Assembly (NCBI GenBank): GCA_021292165.1 | Contig: CM037879.1 | Span: 19,491,525 to 19,555,524, forward strand | DNA: 64,000 nt | DNA from: Shinisaurus crocodilurus | Taxonomy: Eukaryota > Chordata > Lepidosauria > Squamata > Shinisauridae | Direction: 5' to 3' | Part shown: piece by piece, positions 19,412 through 30,189 of the stretch | How positions within the stretch are numbered: position 1 is the first letter of the stretch | How the letters are laid out: every line of letters begins with the position of its first letter | Position numbers and translations under genes: made by a program | Notes under the pieces: model-generated | The model's database searches: none | What the model was told of the DNA's origin: nothing | What the model saw: only the letters and a program-made list of their open reading frames with translations

Positions 19412-19546
19412 CAGTGTTCTCCAACCTTGGGTCCCCAGATGTTTTTGGCCTACAACTCCCAGCATGCCCCAGCTGGCTACGCTGGCTGGGGCATGCTGGG
19501 AGGTGGAGGCACAAAACTTGTGGGGACCCAAGATTGGAGAAAACTG
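19412..19546. mobile_element. Palindromic hAT MITE (CAGTGTTCTCC family)
   Basis: Ends CAGTGTTCTCC and, degraded, GGAGAAAACTG. Flanks aactaaaa and agccaaaa match at 6 of 8 bases. Confidence 0.75.
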
Positions 19547-19547
19547 A

Positions 19548-20157
19548 GCCAAAAGGACAAGGCACACAAGAGAAGGGGAATGGAAGGAAAAGGAAAAGGA
19601 GGGAGATCAGTTTTCTCAGGGCCAGAACAAAGTGGTGATCTATAAGAGGGCATTTTAATGTACTTTGGGCCAGGCTGATCTCTTCCCTTGGTGTTCTTGC
19701 TTGAATGAGGCTCTTGTTCCTTAGGCTGATGGATGGGGTGTTCTTTCTTTCCCTTTCCTTCTGCAGTCCCAGCAGAGCAACTGCCAGTTGGAGCCGAGTT
19801 TCCTTTCTGGCCAATGGATTGGCCAGGTTGGTCTCCCTCTTGGCCAGATGCCATTCCTAGGAAGCAGGGGTGCAGCCTCCCAGTGACTCTAGGTCCCCTG
19901 TTGTCCCGGCCTGGCCTCCTGAAGTCAAGGCAAGAGTCCCAGTGAAACCTTTTATCGCTGTAATTCCAGGAATGAGCAATCATCTTGCACAGAGGCAATA
20001 AAGGGCCACAGAAACAATGTGTGAGTAAGTCCCAGGCAATGAGTCCAGTCAGGAAGATCATGAGCAGAGTGCCCCACACAAAGTGCTGCCCACCGAATAA
20101 AACCCGCAACGCTCCTATTCCAAAGAAGGCGGGAAGCTTTTGTGGAAAATGAACCAT
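19548..20157 (-). other. Open frame of unknown status downstream of LTR-like module
   Basis: A minus-strand frame opens with ATG at 20157. Its first 60 residues are hydrophobic (FFGIGALRVLFGG, then LLMIFLTGLIAW) and the rest is polar, Pro/Ser/Lys-rich. It runs into the hAT MITE at 19412-19546, so the far C-terminus is repeat-derived. I recognise no family. It could be the truncated 5' part of a retroelement gene, or chance. Confidence 0.25.
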
Positions 20158-20377
20158 CTACACGTGGAATTTAACCGAACGCTCAGTTTATTTGCAACGC
20201 GTTGGAAGAAACTTCCGCAGAAAGTTTCTCTGCTTGTGTGATGCATACACATCTCTTTTATAAGGCACTACAGGGCAGACAGCTCTGATTGGTTCATTTT
20301 GTTACCTAGAAAAGCCGTCAAGCTACCTACAAACGTGCCTTATCTACAAACACCACCTAGTTCCTATATTCTTAACA
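20141..20377 (-). promoter_or_regulatory. LTR-like module (minus strand)
   Basis: Read on the minus strand, 20377 to 20141 begins TGTTAAG and ends TTCCACA (the TG...CA pattern). In order it holds a CCAAT-type box (ccaatcagagc, about 20296), TATAAAAGAG (about 20262) and, about 70 bases on, AATAAA (about 20195). That is the order U3-TATA-R-polyA of a short retroelement LTR. No matching second LTR, convincing primer-binding site or target duplication was found, so a cellular promoter or chance remains possible. Confidence 0.35.
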
Positions 20378-20965
20378 TTTCTCGCTCATCCTGTACTATC
20401 TCTTGCTGTTTCACATCCCATAAAATGGTTTCCACACTTTTCAGAGTTGTGGAGCATTGTCTCCTACGAGGGCTGCTGGAAACTACACAGGTTTAAATAC
20501 AGGGGAGTGGCTGCTAAGGATCGCTATTGGACATTTGATCCTGGCAGGGACACCGGCCCCTCAACTGGTGGCTATGTCTGACTGGGCATTTCTGCCCTGC
20601 CCTCTTCTGCTGACGGCAGGCCAAAGGAGACACCCCTGAAACACCCTCTCCTGCAGTGCCCTCCACCCGCTGCCCTGTTTCCAGGGATGATGTCCCTGGA
20701 TGATAACCAGGAGCTTCCCTCAAAGTTGAGTCTTCCAGCTGTGGAGGATTGTCTGTATGCAGTGCCGCACCCCTCCCCTGTTTGCTAGGCAGTGGGGGGC
20801 CTGGTAGAACTGGATCGTCAGGTTTGGTTACCCACAGCTGGACCTGAGTCTACAGCTTTTCCCTCTGAGTCGAAGTCCGTGTCTGAGGCTGAAGCTCCCT
20901 CTGGACTGGGGCAAGGTCCCACAGAAGCCAGAGTATGCTCCCCTTCTGCTCTCCAGTCCCAGGTA

Positions 20966-21228
20966 CAGTAATACCTTGGATTGCAAGTAACTTGGTCTGA
21001 GAGCGTTTTGCAAGACGAGCAAATTTTTAAAATAAATCTTGACTTAATAAACAAGCGACGTCTTGCAATACAAGTAGTCGTAGGGATGTAACCGCTCGCC
21101 TCGAGCGGGTGTAGCTGGCTGAAATCGGCCCCGCTCACACCCTCCAGAGACTCGCTTTGATATAAGAGTGTTTTGGATTACAAGCACGGTTCTGGAACGA
21201 ATTATGCTTGCAATCCAAGGTATTACTG
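20966..21228. mobile_element. Pogo/Tigger-like MITE, complete
   Basis: Inverted ends CAGTAATACCTTGGATTGCA and its complement, bordered by TA on each side. Internal 'gacgtcttgcaatacaag' and a CpG-rich middle. No transposase. Confidence 0.8.
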
Positions 21229-22700
21229 TACTATGTAGCCACCATGCAATTCTACAAGCTAGATAGGCTAGAAGGAAAAAAAGAAACAGTGAGTGTGTAC
21301 CGATCTGTCCCTCATCACAATAAAAGAGCTGCTTTCTCCTTGCTTTTATTTAGCAAAAACGTCTCTGGAGCTGGTGTTATATGCAGAGCCCGTTGACAAA
21401 CTATGCCATGGCAACTTTCTAGTGAATGTTTCATGGACAGCAGCCTTGATTTCTCTTGTAATACTGGCTGAGGGGCAAAAAATGTGTCATTTGTGATTTA
21501 GAGTGCAAATTAGTCTGACTGGCTGGTCATGCTTATATTCGTCTGGGGCTAATCAAGGGTTTGTAATCCATTTTACCCAATTGTCTTGTGTGTAGGTTGC
21601 TAAGCAGCTAAACCTGTTATGCAGATTCTGCTATATGGATGTAATCCATTTAAAGTGCATTTACATTGTCCAACGTTACTGCTGTGTGTCACATTAAAAC
21701 CGTGTGAGGGCCATGTTTCATGCTCTGCCCCAACTGGGGATCTCTTATGATTGCCAGATCATAATTGTACAAAAACTGTATATTTATGTCGGGATATTTT
21801 TTATCTAGACCACAAATACTTCCTATTTGAAAAGTGCCTATCAAACGTTCCTCCAGAACGTTTCATAACCAACAGGATATGATAAACACACTGAGGGCAA
21901 GACTACCCCCTACATTAAATACGTAGCATGCAACTGATCTGCTCTTTTATTTATTTCTGTGTAAGTGTGCAGGGCCCAGTCTGGATCAGGACCGCTGGCA
22001 ATGTGGGTAGAGGAGGTTTAAACCTCTTTTCCTTTAAATGTGTGCCTCCCCCCCACACACACACACACGGGGGCTAAATAAGAGAAACTTTGTAAAGCCC
22101 TTGTGCAGAGGGGAAGGCAACTATGTATTTAACGTAGGATGTAGTTCAGCCCTGAAACATGGCAATGCAGAGTTGTGTGTCTTTGGTCTAATTCATACAA
22201 TACATTGCACACTAGTACCATTTTGCTCTTTATAATACTACTAAATTCTGCTTTCATTCCATGTTTCTGCTGGAAATCCACCCACCGCTGATTCAAGTGT
22301 GCAAAGGGGTAATGGGATTCCCACTGCACAACATTGCACCCCATGTATAGTTTTGTTTGCTCTGTGCTGGAAATCACATCCTGAGTTGTGACGGTAAAAA
22401 TGTTCCCCAATATAGCCTTGAGCTATATGTGTACCAAAGTTCAGCTTTCTGGATGTTTGCAGAAGTGTGATCTTAACTATTTTGAAACACACTTTATATC
22501 CTCCTCTGTTGCTCTTGTCTAGTTATGGGGATGGGTTGAACCATATTTCTGCAAGGTTTTATCTTGGATCACCTGTGTGGAAGCACCTCAGCCATACAGT
22601 TGGAGTCCTCTAGTTTGCGGGAGAGATTTAAAAATGCCCCTTTTCGAAAACAAAGGGGGGGGATTGCCTTAGGCTACATATATAGCAGATTTTAGTTTTC
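21229..22700. other. No recognisable feature
   Basis: About 1.5 kb of intron without a recognisable element, apart from a short (CA)n near 22060. Short open frames only. Confidence 0.5.
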
Positions 22701-22706
22701 TATCGA

Positions 22707-23003
22707 TTTATTTATTTTTTACTTATCTATTTATTACATTTCTACCCTGCCTGTTTTCCCCTCTTGTAAGCCACCTTGGGTTCCTTGCATGATCCTCCTC
22801 CTCTCCATTTTATCCTCACAACAACCCTGTGAGGTAGGTTAGGCCGAGAGTCAGTCCCAAAGTCACCCAGTGAGCTTCATGGCCAAGTGGGGACTAGAAC
22901 CCGGATCTCCTGAATCCCAGTCCAACACTCTCACCAGTATACCACACCGGATCTCCTGAATCCCAGTCGGAACATCCTAACCACTACACCACACTGGCTC
23001 TCA
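22707..23003 (-). mobile_element. Sauria-type SINE with duplicated head
   Basis: Reversed copy: tail at left ('tttatttatt...ccaccttgggttccttgca'), tRNA-like head at right. The head segment 'ctcctgaatcccagtc...ccacaccgg/actgg' occurs twice (about 22905-22950 and 22955-23003), so the A-box half is tandemly repeated. Confidence 0.85.
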
Positions 23004-23476
23004 ATGTTGATATCCAAATGAAAGAGTTGGTCAGTTAGGTAATCATCTCAACAGTGGCACCCAAACTCTGGAGTTCCCGCCTTCTGGGGGTGCAGCAGGC
23101 TGCTTTACTGTATAATTTTAGGCAGCTTGTCGAAACATTTTTGTTTTGCCAGATTTCTGGCTCATGGATTGTCTTTTGCCATCTGTCCATCTGTATTGGC
23201 TGTATTTCAGTAAATATGAGTTTTGCCGCTTTTATCGCTGGAGTGGAGATGATGAGCTGGTGTTTTGTTTTTTTTTGTTTTTTTTAAAAAATGTTTTCCT
23301 CTCACTGTTTCTCTTCTATTGTAACTTCCCCATGTCCCCACCCCCATTCTCTTGATGGTACACCACTTTGTGAACTTCTCGCAGAAAAACAATTTATGCC
23401 TTATACAAATAAATACACCAGCCCCACAAATGACATCATAAAAGCTATGCGTAGACCCAGGGCTGGTGGTTGGAAC

Positions 23477-23529
23477 TTGTGTGTGTGTGTGTGTGTGTGC
23501 GCGCGCGCGCACACACACACACGCACACG
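23477..23529. repeat. (TG)n(CG)n(CA)n alternating tract
   Basis: About 50 bases of unbroken purine-pyrimidine alternation, self-complementary about the CG core. It can form Z-DNA or a hairpin. Confidence 0.95.
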
Positions 23530-23853
23530 CATTTGCATTGAGGGGGGAATAAGCAGGATGGCAAAGTTGAATAAATGCTGAACATATTATTGTCTCATAG
23601 ACAGAAGCTCCTGTTGTTGTGTCCAGTTTGCTGACCTGATTTTGGAAAAACTTGCTGATACGCTGCATTGTCGTTTGTAGCTGTCCTTGGAAAATTATTA
23701 AAGCCTGGTTAGCTCACTGAAGCTCTATTGTTTCAAGCAGCCCCTTTAGTCTAAACACTTACAGTGAGTATCAGTACAAACCTATCCAGTGTCTTAGCTG
23801 GATGTACTCCTCTAGAGCACAGAAAGCTGTCATAGGAATCTGCTCATTAAGAT

Positions 23854-23875
23854 AGTGTGTGTGTGTGTGTGTGTG
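23854..23875. repeat. (GT)n microsatellite
   Basis: About 11 GT units. Confidence 0.9.
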
Positions 23876-24245
23876 CTAGTAGAATGTTAATGAATAATCT
23901 GACCTCATTTTCAACAGGTTCCCTTAAACCAGTGGTGGGGAGCCTGCAGCTTGGGGGCCACATGAATTTTATGCAGCCCTCCGGACACTGCAGACTACTC
24001 CTCTGTGAAACCTACTCCGCAGACCACCCCTCTGGGAATCGCATCATCTTCTCTGTTGTATGCATGTGTGTGCCAGAGACAGACAGAGGTAGAGAAGGAG
24101 GCAGGGATGTTCCAGACTGAGTCCGAGGGAGGAAAGCTGTGCAGTGAGCCATAGGGTGGGGCTAGCCCGGAGGGAGAGAAAAAGAGTGGAAGTAGTGGGG
24201 GAGGAAACCCTGAAATGGATGGATAGAAGTGACTTTTTGCAAGGG

Positions 24246-24345
24246 TTTAGGAACATAAGAAGTTGCCTTATACTGCATTAGACCATGGGTCCATCTAGTC
24301 CAGTATTTTCAACCCTGACTAGCAGCAGCTCTCCATGGTAAGGAT
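24246..24345 (-). mobile_element. tRNA-Ala-like SINE, tail half
   Basis: 'aacataagaagttgccttatact...agaccatgggtccatctagtccag...agcagctctccatgg' is the 3' half of the SINE seen whole at 28118-28282. The head half lies 345 bases further right. Confidence 0.75.
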
Positions 24346-24349
24346 GTGT

Positions 24350-24688
24350 GAGGAATCCATTTGGGGGGTGGTAATCTGTTGGATTTCCTTGGTTTGGCCC
24401 TCCGGATTCCGGTTCACTGCCCATGCGCTGGTGCCGACTCACTGAAGTGTGAGTCAAGCCAGCTCGCAGGCTTCTGTCTGTAAGACAGACTGTGATTTGT
24501 GTATTTTTTTTTTCAAATGGCTATTGGAATTTGCGCAAACTGGAGTGTGGCGCCTGGAGAGGATGTGGTTTTAACGTGAATGGTGCAAATCACGCTAGAG
24601 CCACGTGGTTCTCAGGTGCCGTTTTGCACAAAAGCAGCACTCAAAAAGCATGTGGTTTAAAAGCTTTTCATTGGCAGGTGTGCATTTT
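24350..24688. mobile_element. Repeat inserted in the SINE
   Basis: Sequence between the SINE halves. 'ctgtctgtaagacagactgtgatttgtg' and 'ttgcgcaaactgg' relate it to 17330-17420. This is likely a separate insertion. Confidence 0.5.
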
Positions 24689-24689
24689 T

Positions 24690-24784
24690 CCAGCCCCCCC
24701 GCCCCGGAGATGCTGCCAGGGATTGAACCTGGGACCTCCTGCATGCAAAGCAGGGGCTCTACCAATGAGCCGCAGCCCCTCCTA
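24690..24784 (-). mobile_element. tRNA-Ala-like SINE, head half
   Basis: Reversed tRNA-like head: 'gattgaacctgggacctcc' (B box and T arm), 'tgcatgcaaagcag' (anticodon loop as in tRNA-Ala TGC) and 'ctctaccaatgagc' (A box). Not a working tRNA gene: it continues into SINE body and stems are mismatched. Confidence 0.8.
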
Positions 24785-24911
24785 ACCCGTGTCAGTTCTG
24801 ACCCATGTTAATGGGGGGGGGGGAAACTGAGGGAGAGGGAGCCAAAAGAGATGGAGAGATAGAGGGTGGAAGTGTACAGAGAAAGAGATAGGGTGCCACA
24901 GAGACTGATTG

Positions 24912-24915
<4 letters not shown>

Positions 24916-24961
<46 letters not shown>
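24916..24961. repeat. (GA)n microsatellite
   Basis: About 23 GA units inside the composite hAT element. It generates spurious Arg-Glu and Leu-Ser open frames. Confidence 0.95.
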
Positions 24962-24964
<3 letters not shown>

Positions 24965-25199
24965 TATGCAATACTGTAATGCTGCAAACCCTGCCCACTT
25001 TGGCTCTGGCTCCACCCACTTTTGTTCTGCCCCACCTACCACTGGCAGCCCCCCCCCGGGACAGAATACCCATGTGGGAATGCAACCCTCAACAGGAGGG
25101 GGAAAGAAAAGGTTCCCCCACCCCTGCTTTAAACATAGACTGGTGGCATGATACTTGCTTGCATACATAAAAGTAAGTGCCATGTTCAGGTAGGGCTGG

Positions 25200-26100
25200 T
25201 CTCTTTTGGTCTCCAAATATTGGGAGCCATCTCTATGATTTTCAGAGGACAGAGTGCACCACGATTTGCCCCATACTTTTAGCAGTGGGGGGTGGGTTAG
25301 CTTCTAAAAATGAGCGGTGAATGTTGGTGTAATCCCACTCTCTAAACCTCCGAGGTGGAGGCAGTGGCAGATGAAATTAAAGTTAACAATATAGATAGAA
25401 GCCATCCTTACTGCTAAAGGTAAAGGGCTCCAGGGTTCAGTGCACCCCCTTCCAAAAGAAATTCACAGGCACCCCTGCGAATTCAAGAGGACTCGAATTC
25501 GCTCCTCTAAGACGCATGCAAAGTTCACTTTAATGTTAAGTTTGGGTGATCCTTGACTCCGGGCATATTCATGCTCTTGAGGCTATCATAATGTTAAGGT
25601 TGCCAAATCAAAATGGCTACAAGTTAAGGACAACCTGTGGACGATGTGACCTGTTCTATGGAATTTCAGAGTTTTGAGCATGCAGGCCAGCCCCCAATGA
25701 GGGTGGCGCTGAGGTATAAATGCAACTCCAGCCAGGATGCCATCGCGGTATGAGACAAGCCCTATGCAGTTGTGCAGGGCCGGAGTCCCCGGTAGGCGTG
25801 GTTGGGCACCTGCTCCTCCTCCTTCACCATTGCAACCTGCTTGTTCACCTGCCTCTCGCTCTGGCCCAGACAGTGACGGTGGTGGTGAGAAGGAAGAGCA
25901 GCTGAGGCTACTACCGACTCACTCACTGGCTCTCTGTGTTGGTAGCAATGATGAGAGAGAGGATGAAGAGCAGCAGCAGCTGGTGACAATGGCAGTGAGA
26001 GAAGGCGGACTCACTGAAGGAGGGAGCGCATTGAGGATGTCTTGTCCAAGGGCCCTCAGAAACCTGGAGCCAGCACTGAAAATGTGTATGTGAGGACATT
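25200..26100. other. Unclassified intron sequence
   Basis: GC-rich from about 25690 to 26090, with open frames of no known family. Possibly an old repeat, not identified. Confidence 0.4.
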
Positions 26101-26102
26101 TC

Positions 26103-27165
26103 ACTTCATTTCTTACATTTCCATACCGCCCAATAGCTGCAGCTCTCTGGGCGGTTTATAAAGATTAAAACCTTACAAATACATTCTAAAAACCATATAC
26201 CTATAAACATACGACACAAAGACACACACACATATATCTAAAAACCATTGTAAACAATCAAGAACAAGAAAAATTCAAGACCTGATTAAACCCTCATCAT
26301 ATGCTACCAAAATGCCTGAGAGTAAAGGAGGTTCTTAACCTGGCATTGAAAAGATAACAATGTTGGCGCCAGGCAGGTCTGGTCAGGGAGGTCATTCCCC
26401 AATTGGGGAGCCACCACCAAGAAGGCCCTCTCCCTCTTTGCTGCCTTCCAACCCTCCCTTGGAGGAAGCACCTGGAGGAGGGCCTTAGATGACAACTGGA
26501 TTGTACGGGTAGGTTCATGCCAGGAGAGGTGCTCTGTCAGGTATTGCAGCCCCAAGACATGTAAGGCTTTATAGGTTAAAACCAGCACCTTGAATCAGGC
26601 TCAGAAACATACGGGCAGCCAGTGCAAGTGGGCCAGAATCGGTGTTATATGTTCAGACCTTCTGGTCTCTGAACAATCTGGCCGCCACATTTTGCACAAG
26701 CTGCAGCTTCTGAACTGTCTTCAAAGGCAGCCCTGTGTAGAGCGCATTGCAGTAATCTAGCTTGGAGGTTACCAGAGCATAGACAACTGAAGCCAGGTTA
26801 TCGCTGTCCAGGTAAGGGCATAGCTGAGCCAGCAACTGAAGTTGGTAGAAGGCAGTCCTTGTCACTGGGGCCACCTGGACTTCAAGTGGCAAAGATAGCT
26901 CCAGGAAATGTAGGAAAGCTACAAACTTGCTTTCAGAGGGAGTGCAGCCCCATCCAGAACAGGTTGAGCGCCCACCATCCAGTCAGAAGAACCACCCACT
27001 AACAGTACCTCAGTCTCATCTGGACTGAGTTTCAGTTTGTGAGCCCTCACCCAGTCCATTGTCGCAGCCAGGCGCCAATCTAGTACAGCTAGACATTTGG
27101 GCCTTCTCATCTGTGGGCAGAACCCTATATTGTGACATCTGCTTATGAGTCCTTGCACATGGTTT
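26103..27165 (-). mobile_element. L2-type LINE, 3' kilobase
   Basis: Minus-strand frames read DWVRAHKLKLSPDETEVLL (26919-27158), LASVVYALVTSKLDYCNALY with GLPLKTVQKLQLVQNVAARL (26653-26892), and YLTEHLSWHEPTRTIQLSS (26304-26588). This is the order expected for the L2 reverse-transcriptase C-terminus. The 3' end at the left shows the typical 'ccgcccaatagctgcagctctctgggcgg' terminus. It is broken by frameshifts. Confidence 0.88.
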
Positions 27166-27189
27166 GATTCAGTTGCATTGTTTTCTCTT

Positions 27190-27330
27190 TGGGGAAAGCT
27201 CCTACTCAGTGGTAGAGCACATGATTTATATGCTCATGGAGCCAAGATTAATTCCTACAAATTTCCAGTTAAATGATATTGAATAGCAAAGGCTGGGAAA
27301 GACTTCTGTCTGAGGGCTTCTGCAATAGAT
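27190..27330 (+). mobile_element. tRNA-derived SINE, degraded
   Basis: 'cactcagtggtagagcacatg' (A-box region) and a following 'aggctgggaaagacttctgtctg' resemble the sense strand of the tRNA-Ala-like SINE. B box diverged. Confidence 0.55.
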
Positions 27331-27928
27331 GTTTATTGTGCGCTTGTGATCCCTCACTCACGGAAGTTGGCGGGTTGTTTACAGGACATCGTCATCCTCC
27401 AGGGCCTCTCCCGCGTTTTGTAGCCATTGTCACAGCTTTTTTTTAGACTGAGGATAATGAGGTATTAAAATTTAAAGGCGTGACAAATTGGAATAAAGCC
27501 TCGTGTATTCCCGGAATCGCATTATACCGCAGCGCCACCTTGTGGTTGTATAATACAACATAAAGGAAGGCAGAGAAAGCAAAACCCCGGGGAAAAAAAC
27601 CCACGTGTGAATGACGCTCTCTTTCTCCCGCAAAGAAAACGGAAGAAGAAGCCTCCGTGAAGCACCAGGTAAAATGCCTCTTGTAGAGAAGCTCTGAGAC
27701 CTCGAAGAGATGCTGCCAGCAGCCATGGAAGAACTCTACTACCACCACACATTATACTATAACCATCATGGCTTCCCCCAAAGAACCCTGGGAATGGTAG
27801 TTTAGTATCGGTGCTGAGAATATTCTGTTTGAGATCCCTACTCCAGTCCCCAGCATTGGAGAGTTCCCTGGGAAGAGGCAGTGTCTGTTAAACCAATTGA
27901 AATCTGTACTGTAGATATGCCCTTACAA

Positions 27929-28042
27929 CAGTGTTCTCCAACCTTGGGTCCCCAGATGTTTTTGGCCTACAACTCCCAGCATGCCCCAGCCAGCATAGCT
28001 GTAGGCCAAAAACATCTGGGGACCCAAGGTTGGAGAACACTG
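27929..28042. mobile_element. Palindromic hAT MITE (CAGTGTTCTCC family)
   Basis: Ends intact. Flanks ccttacaa and tcttagaa match at 6 of 8 bases. Confidence 0.82.
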
Positions 28043-28117
28043 TCTTAGAATCAATAAAATGCTGGCTTAGATGGACCAATGGCCTCGATATAAGGTAGCT
28101 CATAGGTTTATAGGAAT

Positions 28118-28282
28118 GTGAGACCATTGGCCCATCTAGATCATTATGATCGACACTGATTGGCAGCAGCTCTCCAGGATTTGAGGCAGGATTTCTTTCC
28201 TAGCCCTACTGGAGATGGATTGATCCATGGACCTTCTGTATGCAAAGCAGGGGCTCTGCCATTGGGCTACATATCCTCCCCT
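28118..28282 (-). mobile_element. tRNA-Ala-like SINE
   Basis: Uninterrupted reversed copy: 'ggaatgtgagaccattggcccatctag', 'agcagctctccaggatttgaggc', then the tRNA-like head 'tgcaaagcaggggctctgcc'. It is the reference for the split copy at 24246-24784. Confidence 0.8.
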
Positions 28283-28289
28283 GAATAAA

Positions 28290-29215
28290 ATGTGTGGATC
28301 ATAATTCCATAATTACTGATCCTTAGTAACTTAGTTTCTTCTGTGTATTTTGCAGATGATGTTAATACATATGATCAATTCACAACTGATTTGAGGGGCA
28401 TGTATTTTGAGAGGCATGTATTTTGTATTCAGGTATTTTCAGGGGCATGTATTTTTTATTCAGGACCATGTAAACCCCTTTTTGTTTTGGGGTTTCAGGG
28501 AGCAGAAATATTCCCTGAAGAAAACCCTAATGTATGAATGTTCACTTTTTCACTCCTGTTCACCCCTGATTGGCTGCTACTTCAGTGCCGTTCCCCCCCC
28601 CCCTTATAACTACTGGATCTTCTTCCTAGCGATAGTCACACGGACAATACCAGCCAATCGGAGAGCATGTAGGGAATGGGTTGAAATCATGATCTGATCT
28701 GGCTGCATGAAGCCAATTCAGAGAGAGGGCAATGCTTCCTAAATTGGCAAACACTTTGGAGTCCTTTTGCAACAACCACTGAAAAATTACCGAAAACGGG
28801 TGGCTTTTCGAAGCTGCCAAATAGATTTTCAACAAGCCCCCCTCCCGTTTTGGCTCAATCATGCTACCTAGTTGTTTAGACATTGCAGAGAAACTGCCTG
28901 CTCATATCATGGTCACTTGATTGTGGGAAATCCTTTAGACACATGTTTACAAGCTGATTTTCCTTCAAGTAAACAACCCCATAACCCTGTAGGAGGGTTC
29001 AGGAAAAAGGAAACAGTACATAAAAATCTGAATCTTCAGTAGCTTCAATCGCCCCCCCCCTCCCCCACCTCCAATGCAGGAAGGTCATGTTTGGGATTCT
29101 TTCAAAGCACTTTATTACTTTGAAGGGGGTGGGTGAGGAGGGAAGTAAGCATAGTATACTCCCGAGTATTTCACAATAGGGAATGATGGGGCTTATAAAG
29201 AATTATGTTTGCAAC
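28290..29215. other. No recognisable feature
   Basis: Contains short C-runs and low-complexity patches. I see no gene or element. Confidence 0.5.
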
Positions 29216-29216
29216 C

Positions 29217-29219
<3 letters not shown>

Positions 29220-29254
<35 letters not shown>

Positions 29255-29264
29255 CACACACACA
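29220..29264. repeat. (TA)n(CA)n microsatellite
   Basis: Tail-adjacent simple repeat beside a reversed LINE 3' end. Confidence 0.92.
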
Positions 29265-29425
29265 GCATTTTTACCCTACTGTTCAGTCAGAAAGGGATCC
29301 CAGAGTGGCTTACAAAGATTAATATTAGACAGTCCCTGCCCTCAGGCTTACAATTGAAAAGACATGACACAAAAGGAAGAGGGATTGGGAGGGAGGAGGA
29401 AGAAAGCAAAACTCAGGCACCAGTT
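29265..29425 (-). mobile_element. LINE 3' UTR fragment (L2-like)
   Basis: 'tttttaccctactgttcagtc...ccagagtggcttacaaag...cagtccctgccctcaggcttaca' has the layout of reversed L2/CR1 3' UTRs. Confidence 0.55.
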
Positions 29426-30050
29426 CTTAGTTGCAAGGTTCTTAAATATTTTTAATATAATTGTAGAGTTCTCGATTTTACTTTTAAAGCAGGCTCTGCA
29501 AAACATCTGATAGTTTCATTGGCCAGTTCACATGTTCTGCTTTTCTAGTGTGTAGGACAGGGCTTAATTTCAGGGCTAAAACAGACGTGACATGGGAGAT
29601 CCGTGATTGGATATCCTGACTCTTAAAAAAAGAAAGAAAAAAAGACTAAAGTAGCTGCTGGACTCTCTGGACTCCAGCACTGCTGGGGGAAGGGAGGGTT
29701 AACCTACCACCACCACTGTGTCATTTCCCTGATCTCGTTTCCCTCCTCCCCTAAGCTGCTATCAGGCTGCTCGGGGGGGGGGGGGATATTTCCAGAAGAC
29801 CAAAATCCTGATGCTCCTTGGAGGAAGAAATTCCTTTACTGAGCATGCTCAAAAAGCATCATTTCCACTTCAGTGTCTAGCAAGCAATAAGGAGGCCTGC
29901 CTGGGTAGTTAGAGGGACTCCTTTCTCTGCTGGTTCCTACCCGCCTCTTCCCAAGCAGTGTTAAGGGGTTTCTTATTTCCCCCCAGTACCCCTTTGCTTG
30001 TGAAAGGATGGGGGGAGAACTGGCAGGGGAGTCAGGATGTCCGCTTAAGC

Positions 30051-30186
30051 CAGGGCTCTCCAACCTTGGGCCCCCAGATGTTGCTGGACTACAGCTCCCA
30101 GAATCCCTTGCCATTAGCCATGCAGGCTGGGTATGCTGGGAGCTGTAGGCCAGCAACATCTGGGGACCCAAGGTTGGAGAGCCCTG
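30051..30186. mobile_element. Palindromic hAT MITE (CAGGGCTCTCC family)
   Basis: Sister of 14618-14753. Flanks gcttaagc and gcttaaga match at 7 of 8 bases. Confidence 0.88.
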
Positions 30187-30189
30187 GCT

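Larger units (their letters stand above)
23930..25126. mobile_element. Composite hAT element
   Basis: Ends CAGTGGTGGGGAGCCTGC and GGTTCCCCCACCCCTG in inverse, flanked by ccttaaac and ctttaaac (7 of 8 identical). The interior carries a tRNA-derived SINE split by a foreign repeat, and a long (GA)n. No transposase. Confidence 0.8.

Noticed and set aside
24690..24784. Possible tRNA-Ala gene on the minus strand
   Set aside because: It has A and B boxes and a TGC-like anticodon loop, but continues as a known SINE body and recurs elsewhere with mismatched stems.
24782..25216. Open frames over the (GA)n run (Leu-Ser and Arg-Glu repeats)
   Set aside because: Microsatellite translation inside a composite transposon.
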